Source: Nakazawaea peltata
Lineage: Eukaryota > Ascomycota > Pichiomycetes > Alaninales > Pachysolenaceae
Reading direction: 5' to 3'
NCBI GenBank assembly: GCA_001599355.1
Contig: BCGQ01000009.1
Location: 372,001-436,000 of the forward strand
Length of the DNA stretch: 64,000 nucleotides
This document shows, piece after piece, positions 35,700-46,044 of this stretch. The first letter of the stretch is position 1. Each line of letters starts with the position of its first letter. Both the position numbers and the translations under genes were made by a program. The notes beneath the pieces are model-generated. The model saw nothing but the letters and a program-made list of their open reading frames with translations. It was not told where the DNA came from and ran no database searches.

Positions 35700-37169
35700 A
35701 TGACTCTGCAACAAAAAAAAGTAGTATTAATCGATAACTACGACTCGTTCACCTGGAACTTGTACCAGTACCTTTGTCAAGAAGGACTGTTAGTGGAAGT
35801 ACACCGTAATGATGCTGTGACAATCGAGGAAATTGCCCTGATGAAGCCTGATATGATCTTGATTTCTCCAGGTCCAGGTCACCCATCTACTGATAGTGGA
35901 ATTTGTATCCCAGTAGTTGAAAATTTCAAAGGTAAGATTCCTATCTTTGGTATTTGTATGGGAGAGCAGTGTATTTTTGAAAGTTTCGGTGGGAAAGTAT
36001 CCTTTGCTGGAGAGATTGTACATGGAAAGACTTCCCCAGTTGAACATGATAACAAAGGTATGTTCAAAAATGTGCCTCAAGGTGTAGTTGTCACCAGATA
36101 TCACTCGTTAGCTGGTACTAGACAAACTTTACCCGATGAATTAGAAGTGACTGCCACCACCGACAATGGCATCATCATGGGTGTTAGACATAAGAAATAT
36201 ACTATTGAGGGTGTTCAATTCCATCCTGAAAGTATATTGACCGAGGAAGGTCATTTGATGATGAGAAATATGTTGAGTATCGAGGGGGGAGAATGGGATC
36301 ATGACCTGAAACCTGTCGTTGTCGACAAGAAGGAATCCATTTTGGAGAAGATTTACAAACAGAGACAATTGGATGTACAAGCCGATTCTTCAAGACCTGG
36401 TTTCACTTTCGATGACCTTAAAGTTAACCTTGAGTTAGGATTGGCCCCAAAACAAATTTCCTTCTACGACAGATTGACTCTGACTATCAATGACAACAAC
36501 AAGTCACTGATATTGGCCGAGATCAAGAGACTGTCACCTTCGAAGGGAAATATTGATATTCTGCTGAATGCTGCCAAGCAACTGTACACTTATGCGACTT
36601 CCGGAGTTTCTCTGATCAGTGTGCTTACCGAACCAACTTGGTTCAAGGGATCTATCCAAGATTTGGTAAATGCCAGAAAGGTGATCGATTCGTTACCAAA
36701 CAGACCGGCTCTCTTAAGAAAGGAATTCATTTTCGATGAGTATCAAATTTTGGAACTGAGATTGGCTGGTGCCGACACCGTCTTGTTGATCGTCAAGATG
36801 TTGGAATTGCCATTATTACAAAGATTGTACAAGTATTCTCAATCCCTTGGAATGGAACCTTTAGTTGAAGTTAACTCTGCGCAAGAGTTGGATTTGGCCT
36901 TACAAATTGGAGCTAAAGTATTGGGAGTTAACAATAGAAATTTGACTAATTTCAATGTCGATTTGAACACTACTTCCGACATTAGTTCCTTGATTCCAGA
37001 ACAAAAGGATGGCAAGCCAATAATATTATGTGCATTGAGTGGCATTACATCTGTTGATGATATCAAGAAATACAAGCAGGAAAATGTCCATGGATTTTTA
37101 ATTGGTGAAGCTTTAATGAAGAAGGGGGATGGTGTAAAGACTTTTATCGATGAATTAATAAATGCTTAA
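35700..37169 (+). CDS. TRP3: Anthranilate synthase component II / indole-3-glycerol phosphate synthase
   Basis: Bifunctional tryptophan enzyme, 489 residues; S. cerevisiae Trp3 has 484. Residues 1-200 are a class I glutamine amidotransferase ([34 protein letters not shown] with the nucleophile Cys, and VQFHPES), which feeds ammonia to Trp2. Residues about 225-489 are the TIM-barrel IGPS, converting CdRP to indole-glycerol phosphate. Four CTG codons fall on conserved Ala: 36531 (IKRASPSKG), 36582 (TQALTYA), 36612 (ASAISVLTEP) and 36756 (EAR). The phosphoribosylanthranilate isomerase domain fused in filamentous fungi is absent, as usual in yeasts. The ATG at 35700 begins [16 protein letters not shown]. 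Confidence 0.97.
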   Translation: MTLQQKKVVLIDNYDSFTWNLYQYLCQEGLLVEVHRNDAVTIEEIALMKPDMILISPGPGHPSTDSGICIPVVENFKGKIPIFGICMGEQCIFESFGGKVSFAGEIVHGKTSPVEHDNKGMFKNVPQGVVVTRYHSLAGTRQTLPDELEVTATTDNGIIMGVRHKKYTIEGVQFHPESILTEEGHLMMRNMLSIEGGEWDHDLKPVVVDKKESILEKIYKQRQLDVQADSSRPGFTFDDLKVNLELGLAPKQISFYDRLTLTINDNNKSLILAEIKRLSPSKGNIDILLNAAKQLYTYATSGVSLISVLTEPTWFKGSIQDLVNARKVIDSLPNRPALLRKEFIFDEYQILELRLAGADTVLLIVKMLELPLLQRLYKYSQSLGMEPLVEVNSAQELDLALQIGAKVLGVNNRNLTNFNVDLNTTSDISSLIPEQKDGKPIILCALSGITSVDDIKKYKQENVHGFLIGEALMKKGDGVKTFIDELINA

Positions 37170-37301
37170 TGCGGTAGTGTGATATGGATGTAGAAGTAAG
37201 ATCCGAGAGAGGTTTGTGGGTATGAATGATCTGCCGAATTGCGGGCACTAACCGAATTGTGGGGATTAAGGTTGGATTACGTAATATATCCTAATCGGGA
37301 G

Positions 37302-37321
37302 TTTGGGTGTGCACGACTTTA
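37302..37321 (+). promoter_or_regulatory. Recurrent motif TTTGGGTGTGCACGACTTTA
   Basis: Its first 17 bases are identical to the copy at 58335. Lies between two convergent genes, so promoter function is doubtful here. Confidence 0.45.
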
Positions 37322-37351
37322 TTACCCCCAATTTATCCCCAATTGACCCCA
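37322..37351 (-). repeat. C-run repeat (GGGGTCAATT type on the minus strand)
   Basis: Three runs of 4-5 C spaced by AATT-containing linkers; on the minus strand it resembles the repeats at 31130 and 56400. Confidence 0.65.
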
Positions 37352-37559
37352 ATGATAGCCTCAATTAAATGACACTCTGGTATCCACCCATTATGACACC
37401 ATATATGAAGCTGATCCCTGTTTTTCCACTACATGTCATCTTTTGCAAAGTGGAGTTCTAAATTATACTCAATATTCTCACCACCCAATATATCTTATAT
37501 ATCTCATCTACTCTAAATTATATCTTTTATAGTGCATTTTGAATATTTTAGTCTATATA

Positions 37560-39263
37560 TTACTCATCCTTGAATGCTGGTTTACCCAAAGGAATGTATA
37601 CCGAGTTATATAAAGCATCATCATTGGTGACTCTTCCTAATAAATTACGAGTATCGACAAATTCTGGTCCTAACTCTTCCAATTTATTTACACCGAGCAA
37701 ACGCATTCCATTTTCGATCTCTTCTTTCAAATTGGAACATAATTTCTGGACACCTTCAGGTCCATATGTGGAATTGGAATAGAGGAAAGCACGTCCTAAG
37801 CCTACACCTTTAGCTCCTAAACATAACAGCTTCAAAACATCGGTTCCACGGGTCACACCTCCATCGATATATAATTCGATCTTCTTATCTAAACCTTTCT
37901 CTTTCAATAATGGAGTGGTTTCGGCCAAAACTTCCAAAGGAGCTCTAGCAAATTCCAATTGTCTACCACCATGGTTAGACAATACTACAGCATCTACACC
38001 ATGTTCCAGCAGAAGGACTACATCTTGAGGTCTCTGGATCCCCTTGATTACAATAGGAATATTAGTACGGCTCTTGAAGTCCAGAATATCTTTCCAAGTT
38101 AACAGGGTATCGATAAATGGAGATAACAGTTTCAGGGCACCTTGATCTCTGTTCAACGAGTCACCTTCTAAGATATCGGCATCGTCTTCGAATTTCAAAC
38201 GTCTATCTTTCTCTCTGTTTCCTAAGACAGGCAGATCTACGGTGATGAAGATTCCCTTGATGTTCTTCTCTTCACATTTCTTGATCAAATTGTAACTGAC
38301 CGATCTGTCTGGGTTGACGTACAATTGGAACCATTGCGACAGACCAGGGACACACAGATCGGTGATATCATCGAAGGAACAAGAAGCTAAGGTGGAGAAC
38401 ATTTGAATGATTCCAGAGCGACCACAACCTTTCAGAATTCCAACCTCTCCTTCTTCATGACCTAACTTGGCCAAGGCAGTAGCAGAACAGTAGAATGGAG
38501 CAGCTGTTGGGACTCCTAACATAGTGGTGGAGCAGTCAACTTCCTTAACATCGACAAGAATCTTTGGGTTGAAGAATACACGGTGGAACAGGTAATGGTT
38601 CTCTCTGTAAGTGATCTCATCATCAGCCAGAGAAGAATAATAGGCCCAGGCATTTGGGGGAAGAGTTTCTCTAGCAACATATTGGAAATCTTGGATGTTG
38701 AACATTTGTGATAATGGAGGCTTGTTCTCGACTCTCTCCAATCTCTCGATCTCCTCCTCGGATATCTCCTCTTCTTCTTCCGGTAACTCTCCGATCAACT
38801 TCCCAAGATGCTTTTCTTTTGGTAAGAATTTGTCTACGATATCTGGAGCATGAATTGGGTTGAAGATCTTCGAGGCATCTCTTCCCAGGTACCTTAAAAT
38901 GACCAGTCTTCCACCAGGATGAGAGTTCATGAACTCTGTCAAATCATAAACATTCCCATTGATCACTACCCAGACACCGGCATCAACAGTGGTGTGTTTT
39001 TGCAATTCTTCAACGGTGACTCCATTGGAGAAACTAATGGATTTTTCAGCATTTGCCTCGGCATCAGATTTCAAAATGAAACTGTCTTGCCAAATATATA
39101 CACTCAGCAAAGCTAAACCGGACAATCCGGCACTTAAAGTCCAAGCACGAGATTTTTCAGATTGAAAAGTGGCTCTTTTAAGAGAGCTGAAAGATCTAGC
39201 GGAGCTGAATGCTCGGGATACCGATCTCGAACGGACCAGCAATCTCAGTATAGGAAGCATCAT
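37560..39263 (-). CDS. CYB2: L-lactate:cytochrome c oxidoreductase (flavocytochrome b2)
   Basis: 567 residues; S. cerevisiae Cyb2 has 591. It oxidises L-lactate to pyruvate in the mitochondrial intermembrane space and passes electrons to cytochrome c. A presequence (MMLPILRLLVRSRSVSRAFSSARS) is followed by a hydrophobic sorting segment (AGLSGLALLSVYIW). A cytochrome b5 domain lies at about 85-160 with haem motif HPGG and, with CTG read as Ala, YAGRDAS. An FMN-dependent dehydrogenase barrel lies at about 190-560: TAAPFYCSATALAKLGH, QLYVN, FITVDLPVLG, IVIKGIQ, SNHGGRQLEF (catalytic His and substrate Arg) and IDGGVTRGTDVLKLLCLGAKGVGLGRAFLY. Convergent with TRP3. Confidence 0.96.
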   Translation of the reverse strand: MMLPILRLLVRSRSVSRAFSSARSFSSLKRATFQSEKSRAWTLSAGLSGLALLSVYIWQDSFILKSDAEANAEKSISFSNGVTVEELQKHTTVDAGVWVVINGNVYDLTEFMNSHPGGRLVILRYLGRDASKIFNPIHAPDIVDKFLPKEKHLGKLIGELPEEEEEISEEEIERLERVENKPPLSQMFNIQDFQYVARETLPPNAWAYYSSLADDEITYRENHYLFHRVFFNPKILVDVKEVDCSTTMLGVPTAAPFYCSATALAKLGHEEGEVGILKGCGRSGIIQMFSTLASCSFDDITDLCVPGLSQWFQLYVNPDRSVSYNLIKKCEEKNIKGIFITVDLPVLGNREKDRRLKFEDDADILEGDSLNRDQGALKLLSPFIDTLLTWKDILDFKSRTNIPIVIKGIQRPQDVVLLLEHGVDAVVLSNHGGRQLEFARAPLEVLAETTPLLKEKGLDKKIELYIDGGVTRGTDVLKLLCLGAKGVGLGRAFLYSNSTYGPEGVQKLCSNLKEEIENGMRLLGVNKLEELGPEFVDTRNLLGRVTNDDALYNSVYIPLGKPAFKDE

Positions 39264-39586
39264 ACTTGTCACAGATACATAAACTCTCCAAAAAATTGAC
39301 TAGTCTACTCCTACAGTTTAAATACTTCGACGGTTGAAAAATAGGCTTCGCGCAATTCATGTACCGAAACTTGGGGGAGCCTCGAGAAAGCGTGGGGCTC
39401 GGAGTGCGCGCAATACAAGACTGTTACTAGCGGTGCCCCACTTTATCTCCGCAAAGCGCATCTACTCTCCTCAACAAATTACACAATTTTGATAGGTAAG
39501 AAAATCTCATATTACAAAAGCTTGCGCGCGCGCTAACTATAAGAGGTCACGAAAGGGGGAAAAAATAAAAAGGGGGTAAAAAAAGG
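39264..39586. other. CYB2 promoter and 3' side of the transporter gene
   Basis: 323 bases, with a short alternating GCGCGCGCGC stretch near 39524-39533. No HAP1/HAP2-type site was recognised with confidence. Confidence 0.5.
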
Positions 39587-41161
39587 CTATTTCTCGAAAT
39601 CGTCCAGCGATATCGACAGATCGGTGATCTGCGCGATGCACTCTCTCTTTCTTCTTTGGTAACGGTCGAACATAAGGATCAAGAAAAGGTATGGGATCAA
39701 AAGAACGGCGCAAATCATACAGGCGAGATTACCCTTAGTGAAGCGGGGTCCGAAATCGGTGTTGAACAAAAAGATGTTGAAAGGGATACCAACGAGACCG
39801 GCGACAAAATTCAAGGATCCGATGACAACAGCTCTATTTTGGTCATCGTCTTTAGTCAATTCATTGCACCAACCTACAATAAGAGGCGAGAGAGCATAAC
39901 TTAAGCCAAGTAAGGAGTAGCCGAACACCAACAGTTTGTGGGGAACATCGTAAGCGACAATGATACTTGATCCGATAAGAACACCAATTGCCAATACTAA
40001 ACCGGTATCCCATCTTCTCTTCAAGATGTCAATTGTAAATCCGGAAATTATGCACGAAACGATTCCGACTCCATAAATAATACTAGGAAGATTGTTTCTG
40101 TTGTAGATATCGTAACCCAAGTCTTTCAAGACAATTGACATGAAACTCGATTGAGTTAAGGTATTGTTCCAGATGAACCAACAAATAACAAAGAGGTATA
40201 TTTGGTAACTGCTGAAGATTCTCTTGAATACCGACTTGTCCAACTTGTTATATCTGGCTTTTCCCTTGACCTTAAGTCTGTCCTTACAGTACTGGATCTC
40301 ATCCTCATTGAGGAAGAATCTGGCAGTGGAATTGTTTGGAACATCTGGGAAGATAAGGAATCCATACAAGGCGACAGGGAAGGTGACAGAAGCATCGATA
40401 ATAAATAACCATCTCCAACCTGCTATTCCTTGGGCACCGTCTAAAGTCAGTTTCAAAGCTGACTGAATAAGACCAGAAAGCATAAGACCAACGACACCTG
40501 CGGCAATGAAAATAGAAGTACGTTTCAGCAACTCATCGGAAGTGTACCAAGAGCCTAAAATGAAGTGGATCAGCGGCCAAGCAGCTCCTTCGCAGAAACC
40601 TTGAACAGCCCTCAAACCAGCTACTGTCTTGAAATCTTGGGCCTTGTACACGAACAAACAACATAACCCCCAAACGAGCTCCAAAGCAGGCAAAACATAA
40701 TGTGGCTTAAGACTACCCATAGTCAAGTTGGTGAATGGACCAGCAAGACAATACGCAGCACTGAAGATTTGGGTAATAAAATTGTAATCGGCTCCCGAAA
40801 GGTTCAAATCCTCAGCCATACCACTGACGTATGCCAGTGACACATTTTGCAGATCAAGGTAACGAACAAAATACGATAAGCAAACATAAGTCATGATCAG
40901 AAGATCAATTTTCGTGACAATTTTCTTTTCTCTTGTGGTCTGATGTGGAGGGAACCAGAAAAAGAAAGGCTTCTCGTCCTCAACTGGTGGAGGCTCTTTA
41001 GTCCAGAACAAGCTCCAAGAAGTGGAAAATGGGAGGCTAACTAATTTCGGCTTACCTTCCTCAACAGTCATGGCTTCCTCATCGGTTTCCACGTTGACCA
41101 CATGGTCTAATTTTTCATTGGTAACAAGCACTTCACTGTCCTTCTCCTTAATACTCGTCAT
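39587..41161 (-). CDS. MFS transporter of the anion:cation symporter family (Vht1/Fen2-like)
   Basis: 524 residues with about 12 membrane segments between residues 85 and 500 and a long charged N-terminal tail. The family sequence before the first segment, FFWFPPHQTTREKKIVTKIDLLIMTYVCLSYFVRYLDLQNVSLAYVSGMAEDLNLSG, is typical of the ACS group, which takes up vitamins and acids: biotin (Vht1), pantothenate (Fen2/Liz1), allantoate (Dal5). The FWFPxHxTxxEKK and YVSGMxEDL signatures are closest to Vht1 and Fen2. Which substrate it carries cannot be settled by eye. It lies between CYB2 and ZRT3, all three on the minus strand. Confidence 0.82.
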   Translation of the reverse strand: MTSIKEKDSEVLVTNEKLDHVVNVETDEEAMTVEEGKPKLVSLPFSTSWSLFWTKEPPPVEDEKPFFFWFPPHQTTREKKIVTKIDLLIMTYVCLSYFVRYLDLQNVSLAYVSGMAEDLNLSGADYNFITQIFSAAYCLAGPFTNLTMGSLKPHYVLPALELVWGLCCLFVYKAQDFKTVAGLRAVQGFCEGAAWPLIHFILGSWYTSDELLKRTSIFIAAGVVGLMLSGLIQSALKLTLDGAQGIAGWRWLFIIDASVTFPVALYGFLIFPDVPNNSTARFFLNEDEIQYCKDRLKVKGKARYNKLDKSVFKRIFSSYQIYLFVICWFIWNNTLTQSSFMSIVLKDLGYDIYNRNNLPSIIYGVGIVSCIISGFTIDILKRRWDTGLVLAIGVLIGSSIIVAYDVPHKLLVFGYSLLGLSYALSPLIVGWCNELTKDDDQNRAVVIGSLNFVAGLVGIPFNIFLFNTDFGPRFTKGNLACMICAVLLIPYLFLILMFDRYQRRKRECIAQITDLSISLDDFEK

Positions 41162-41506
41162 TTCTATCTTCTACTTCTGCTCTTCCAATTCCCCTCCTTC
41201 CTCTCGTTTTATCCCCTTTTATACCTGACCGTTATTTTTTCATAGGCCAAGCCTGCATACGTCGGCGTGCGCATATAAGTCAAAAAATGTCCCCTGCTTG
41301 AAGGGTTGAGCGATAAGATAAGATAAGGAAAAAATCACCCGAGAACAATAGGAAATGAGGGATCTACGAGCAGCAAGGGAGTCATAAGTCTTGGTGACGC
41401 TTAAAACTGTTTATGGATGGGAAACGTGTAAATTAGGGGAGAAAAGGTGCTGCATTTAGAGTTTAGAAAAGGAAATAATATTAAAGGAGATAAGAAACGG
41501 GGAAGG
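41162..41506. other. Transporter promoter and 3' side of ZRT3
   Basis: 345 bases, purine-rich toward ZRT3. No gene or firm factor site was recognised. Confidence 0.45.
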
Positions 41507-43132
41507 TCAATTCAGATCGATTAAAATATAACTTACCCCGATCAAAAGTATTCCGGTGCACATCCAACCTAAGACAACTCTTTGAGATCCGCCGAAAGCA
41601 ATAGAACTGGCGAACATTTGGAACCCGATAATAGTAAGAAATCCCGCCGTTAATGAGACCAAGTTACCGAAAAGGAAATCAAGGGATGAGGGATTTTGAA
41701 CCGACTTATTCAGGAAAAGCATCCAACCTAGAACTGCACCGATTGGTTGTGCAAGTCCACCGAAGATTCCGGTAATTGAAATCAGTTTCATCCTCGATCC
41801 GAGCAGTAAATACATGGGTAGGCACATCGTAAATCCCTCGACAAAATTATGTATAGAAAGTGATAAGAACAATGTGAGGCCGAGGGAAGGATTAGCTTTC
41901 GAGGTCGCATACATCAAGAACCCTTCAGGGAATTTATGTAATGATATCAGGAGAATTGTTTGTAGACCAATTGACAATAATCTCGAAAGAGGTGTAGTAA
42001 TATGATGATGATGTTGTTGATGTGATTCATGTTCATGTTGTCCCACATTATCTTCGTTTTCCCCTTCCCCGTCTTCTTCTCTTATCGGGCTTATCTCTTC
42101 ATGTGCATGATTATGCACCTCAAACGTTTCGCTTTTTTTCAAAAGAGGTGATTGGATCACAATATCATGATAAATATGATCTTGGCTACCTGAATGCAGC
42201 TTAGCATGAAATTGCTGTTGAAAGAATAGTAAATTCTCGGTAGACGGCAATTCACAATAATGCAATTCATGTTTGGTACTAATAGTTTTTGCCCCAACTG
42301 AGTTGCTGCCTCCATGAATGGACCCTGCACGGGAGCTTGCATGACTGCCCAAGTTATGCATTAAACATTTCTCAAAACTATTGTAGCCCAGACACTCTCC
42401 AACCAGCTCTTCCTTAGGTTTAATCAATGCATGTTGTATCGTTTGTAGTGAGAGATCTATTATTGAGTTTCTTTTCACCATTGAGGGCCTTTCTAACAAA
42501 GCGGTAGTTTCGGTAGCGTCTTCCCTAAGCCCTGAACCTCTGCGCAGATGAGAATGTGAATGAGATGCCAAGGCCATGCTATGTGACTGATGATGTTCAT
42601 CATGGGTATGATTAGGACTATGACTCTGCTCAATATTGGGCTGTAATAACTTCTGAGACGTATCTGACATGGAGCCATCAGATGATGACGAGCCTACGCC
42701 TGAGTCATCAATACCCAACTCATGGTGATGACTGTGACCCTGTTCTTCATCGCCATCGATCCCATCATGTACACAATGTACAATACTTTCGCTGGTACAC
42801 AGGTGTATCAACAGATTGAGGCCCCCACAGATGACTATGCCTAGCACGTAGAACCCCATCAAATACAGTGACGGGTTTCCCACCTCCAATTTGTCATAGT
42901 AACTCTTCAGTTCAGGCAAGAGTTTGTACATGCTAGTGAATATCAACGACCCCGCCGATAATGCCAAAGCCAGAATTAAGAATTCCTGATTCTCCTGGAT
43001 TTTGAAAGGGTATTTCTTTGCCAAAGAGGGGAATAAGAATCCATAGATGGCGTCAGTGGTGACCAAAAGACACCCCAGAACACATGTAGCCGATGCCATC
43101 AAGCAAAGCTTGAACCCTTCATCGAGAGCCAT
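41507..43132 (-). CDS. ZRT3: Zrt3-like vacuolar zinc exporter (ZIP family)
   Basis: 541 residues; S. cerevisiae Zrt3 has 503. Zrt3 exports zinc from the vacuole to the cytosol. Three membrane segments lie in the first 120 residues. A large cytosolic loop at about 125-360 is rich in His (HEHESHQQHHHH, HSHHHELG) and acidic residues, as usual for ZIP metal loops. The last five segments start near residue 385 and hold the ZIP metal-site motifs HKFPEGFLMY and HNFVEGFTM. The frame runs 14 codons further up without an ATG, so MALDEGFKLC is the start. No Zap1 site (ACCTTNAAGGT) was seen upstream. Confidence 0.9.
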   Translation of the reverse strand: MALDEGFKLCLMASATCVLGCLLVTTDAIYGFLFPSLAKKYPFKIQENQEFLILALALSAGSLIFTSMYKLLPELKSYYDKLEVGNPSLYLMGFYVLGIVICGGLNLLIHLCTSESIVHCVHDGIDGDEEQGHSHHHELGIDDSGVGSSSSDGSMSDTSQKLLQPNIEQSHSPNHTHDEHHQSHSMALASHSHSHLRRGSGLREDATETTALLERPSMVKRNSIIDLSLQTIQHALIKPKEELVGECLGYNSFEKCLMHNLGSHASSRAGSIHGGSNSVGAKTISTKHELHYCELPSTENLLFFQQQFHAKLHSGSQDHIYHDIVIQSPLLKKSETFEVHNHAHEEISPIREEDGEGENEDNVGQHEHESHQQHHHHITTPLSRLLSIGLQTILLISLHKFPEGFLMYATSKANPSLGLTLFLSLSIHNFVEGFTMCLPMYLLLGSRMKLISITGIFGGLAQPIGAVLGWMLFLNKSVQNPSSLDFLFGNLVSLTAGFLTIIGFQMFASSIAFGGSQRVVLGWMCTGILLIGVSYILIDLN

Positions 43133-43845
43133 ATTAGATGTGATCAGTATAATACAAGTGATTATAGCTGTCAAATAACCGTCTTATCTTTATCTTTTTA
43201 GATGTAAAGTGACACAGTGACACCGGTAGAAATAACCGTTACAGTTGCTGCAGCGCAGTGACACGATGACACTGTAGAGAAGAGATGAAAAATTGTACAT
43301 TGCTCACGAAGAGCTCCAAAAGAGGCTACACTACGAGGTAGCCATAGTAACACAGGATGTGATGCTACATGCAGATTGAAAATAGATAGGTGGTTACTTA
43401 GTTAGTCATAGATTTACAAATCAGTCATCATTTCCCATTACAATTGGTCGTCAGATTTCGAATCTATCTACTACAATCGATTCTTTGATAGACTCTTCAC
43501 CTCGGTTTGAGATCAGTTGTCCCTATCATAATAATCATCATAAAATCCAATTGAATATGAAATTGTGACTGATTTCAAAAGAGAAGGATACTGGTGAGTA
43601 CCACCTGGTGCTTAATCACTGACATCTTTCTCTTCTGCTGTCTTCTGACACTGGTAAAATCTGAACAAGATCGAGAAAGAAAATTTTTTCTCTTATATAG
43701 TGTTTATTGACACGTAATCTGCCATCGAGATGAGGTTCAGAGATGAGATGGCCAGGCTTGTATCAGATGGGACATATTCATACTTTCGGGTCCATTGGAT
43801 CCAATTACATTATAATATAATCATTCATACGTCATTAATCGTTAT
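43133..43845. other. ZRT3 promoter and 3' side of the next gene
   Basis: 713 bases. GTGACAC occurs several times within 43210-43290. GATGAG sequences occur near 43730-43750, but they are far from any start codon. No tRNA or snoRNA could be supported. Confidence 0.5.
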
Positions 43846-45144
43846 TTAGTGGTTGAAACCAAGCAATTTTCCCAACTCAAAGGCTTTCTGATCTCTATAT
43901 TTCGACTTCAGTTCCCCTTGTTGACTGAAATTGTTTAATAAAGTTTGTAATTCAGTGAGGTCAAAGTCCTGGTACTTTTGTTCCAAGTCATAGACATGCA
44001 GTTGGAGAAGACTAGTAAGAGTAGTTGGTTTAGAGGCCTTGGTCATTGACAGACCAGTCTTCAATGAAATCCATAGCACTGGATTAGGGTCTCTCATGAC
44101 TAGTTCATGTGATAAAAAGTTGAGAAGTAGATTCTGTTGAGGAGACCACAGTGTCTTCTCTTGAGCAACTATAGAAAGAATGTCAGGGAATTCGTCAATA
44201 TGCAAGTTCTTTTTCGAGTTGTAGAAATAAAACAGTTCTAACAATAACCATTTGCTAGGTGCAGTATCTACAGTCTCCAAAAATGATTTGACAGTTTCGA
44301 TCGGTAACAAAAGAAGAGCAGTCTTCCATAATGTTCTTTCTGCAAACTTCGACACTTGTCCACCTTTTAAAGCTTCTATCCAGTAATTGTTATTCATGTA
44401 AAATTCTATCAATTTCCTGTTGGAAACATGATCACCCAATTGAGAGTTCTTCTGTAAAAGACTTAATTCGAAATCGTTAAATTCTCTCAAATTCCATTTG
44501 ATATACTCATTTTTATTGAAAATTTTTGATGTAATGAGATCAATATTCTTCAAATTCTTACTTAACAAGATCTCTATCAGTGTCCTGCATTTCAAATTTC
44601 CTGTGTAATAGAATATATCAAAGATTTTTAATATTTCCTGTTCGGATTCAATATTACTTAACATCTTTGAAAGATCGTGAGCTGAGATTTTCATGAAATC
44701 ATTCAGAGAGCCCTCTGCACCTAATAACTCCTTGTTATTAGACAATATATTCAATCCGTCAACAATCTTCAAGTAATGGTCCCTCTTCAACACCGGTAAA
44801 TTCTTATCTTTAGGAAGATTCACCAGGTTCATAAGCCCCAGCAATTCTTCCAGGTACTTTATTTGCACCTCTGGTGAAGTCAAGTCATTATTCATCTGTC
44901 TGAACAAAAACATCATGTTATCCTGCTTTGCTTTACTGCTTGACACTAATGAAAGCAGCCTTTCCAAGTCTTGAGGTGATAATCCAGAATTGACAGACTT
45001 TGATGGCGTTAGGTGAGCATTGGAAACCCTGTTTGTATTGATTAATTTTTCGAGAAAACTGTTTCTTTCTGCAGCGCTGTTCTTCAGTACCCCAGATAGT
45101 ATACCTGTCCAACTGGACTTGAACAATCTACCTGTATATCGCAT
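43846..45144 (-). CDS. Probable mitochondrial helical-repeat protein
   Basis: 432 residues, not recognised with confidence. The start MRYTGRLFKSSWTGILSGVLKN is basic and amphipathic, typical of a mitochondrial presequence. The rest is all-helical with hydrophobic spacing reminiscent of pentatricopeptide proteins (IFDIFYYTGNLKCRTLIEILLSKN, LIEFYMNNNYWIEALKGGQ, LLLELFYFYNSKKNLHIDEF). Yeast mitochondrial translational activators and RNA-stability factors such as Aep and Atp13-type proteins look like this and evolve fast. The role is inference only. No membrane segments. It is on the same strand as the gene after it and ends 713 bp from ZRT3. Confidence 0.6.
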   Translation of the reverse strand: MRYTGRLFKSSWTGILSGVLKNSAAERNSFLEKLINTNRVSNAHLTPSKSVNSGLSPQDLERLLSLVSSSKAKQDNMMFLFRQMNNDLTSPEVQIKYLEELLGLMNLVNLPKDKNLPVLKRDHYLKIVDGLNILSNNKELLGAEGSLNDFMKISAHDLSKMLSNIESEQEILKIFDIFYYTGNLKCRTLIEILLSKNLKNIDLITSKIFNKNEYIKWNLREFNDFELSLLQKNSQLGDHVSNRKLIEFYMNNNYWIEALKGGQVSKFAERTLWKTALLLLPIETVKSFLETVDTAPSKWLLLELFYFYNSKKNLHIDEFPDILSIVAQEKTLWSPQQNLLLNFLSHELVMRDPNPVLWISLKTGLSMTKASKPTTLTSLLQLHVYDLEQKYQDFDLTELQTLLNNFSQQGELKSKYRDQKAFELGKLLGFNH

Positions 45145-45342
45145 GGTTGAATAGGCGCTTGTCTACTAATACTTTCTAGCAAACTTATTAGGGTAAAATT
45201 TCTTTTTGAAGTGGTGATATTCGTAATTTGCTAAGGGAAAGAAGACTTAGTGGGGGAGCGCAAAGGGGGAGGGCACAGAGGATGGGGTGGAGAAGAAGGG
45301 TCTCCAGTAACGGACTACACTGGTTCATAATAATAAATATAT

Positions 45343-46044
45343 TTACAATAAAACCTTCTTGGTTTGCGATTGCAATCTTTTATGTGCAGGACGGAAATTA
45401 CTAATTTTATCAGACTCGTCAGTCTGGTCACCTATATCATAACCAGTTTGAGAGCCATGAAGAATACTATTCAAAGCCAGATTTAACTCATTATAAGGCA
45501 GTTGCGGATCGTTTGAATCTAGCAGCTGTTCTTGAGTAGGACGTTGTCTTAATTTCACTTTCGTAGTAGGAACGGAGATAATCTCTTGTAATCTCAAAAT
45601 CTTATCTATGACTTCCTGAGGAAGTCCTAAATTGGTATGATGATCATTTTTAGACATGATGATTTCTTTGAAAAGCCGCGCATCAAGAACTGGTCTCGAA
45701 TCGCTCATATTATCGATCAACTTCTTGTAATCACTTTCCAATTTGCGACGATGCTGTAATCTTTCCACTGAGCTGTGACTGGTGTCGAATTCCATTTTTT
45801 CATATTTGAGATCCACTTTGAGATTTTTTTGAATAAAATCAGAGAGTGTCTTTGTATCTTCAGTTCTATTGGCTTTTGTCAGCTGGGCGGCGGGTGAACC
45901 ATTCAAATCACTGTCCAGTTTTTGTTTCAATTTACTTTTGATATTGGCTAAATGATCGATATTCTGACTTCTACTTATCGTCTCTGTCGCCTTCGCGACA
46001 TTTTTCGGAAGACTTCTTTTAGTACTCGATACACTAGCTCCCAT
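45343..46044 (-). CDS. Hypothetical protein with N-myristoylation signal
   Basis: 233 residues, not recognised. The frame opens three codons earlier without an ATG, so the start is MGASVSSTKRSLPK. This fits the N-myristoylation rule well: Gly2, small residue at 5-6 and Ser6, then basic residues, so the protein is probably anchored to a membrane. The rest is helical and charged, with RLQHRRKLESDYKKLIDNMSDSRPVLDARLFKEIIMSK, then GLPQEVIDKILRLQEIISVPTTKVKLRQRPTQEQLL, and a basic end. It is divergent from the PKA gene, 548 bp apart. Human NDUFAF4 shows the same start pattern, but nothing else seen supports kinship. Confidence 0.65.
   Translation of the reverse strand: MGASVSSTKRSLPKNVAKATETISRSQNIDHLANIKSKLKQKLDSDLNGSPAAQLTKANRTEDTKTLSDFIQKNLKVDLKYEKMEFDTSHSSVERLQHRRKLESDYKKLIDNMSDSRPVLDARLFKEIIMSKNDHHTNLGLPQEVIDKILRLQEIISVPTTKVKLRQRPTQEQLLDSNDPQLPYNELNLALNSILHGSQTGYDIGDQTDESDKISNFRPAHKRLQSQTKKVLL

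Larger units (their letters stand above)
37170..37559. other. Convergent TRP3-CYB2 intergene
   Basis: 390 bases. It holds the TTTGGGTGTGCACGACT motif and a C-run repeat right after it. No gene was recognised. Confidence 0.6.

Noticed and set aside
43133-43845. Possible box C/D snoRNA or tRNA upstream of ZRT3
   Set aside because: Scattered GATGAG and CTGA strings without paired boxes, terminal stem or a T-loop sequence.
45343-46044. NDUFAF4 (complex I assembly) identity for the myristoylated protein
   Set aside because: Only the MGAxV start pattern agrees; no alignable core was seen.
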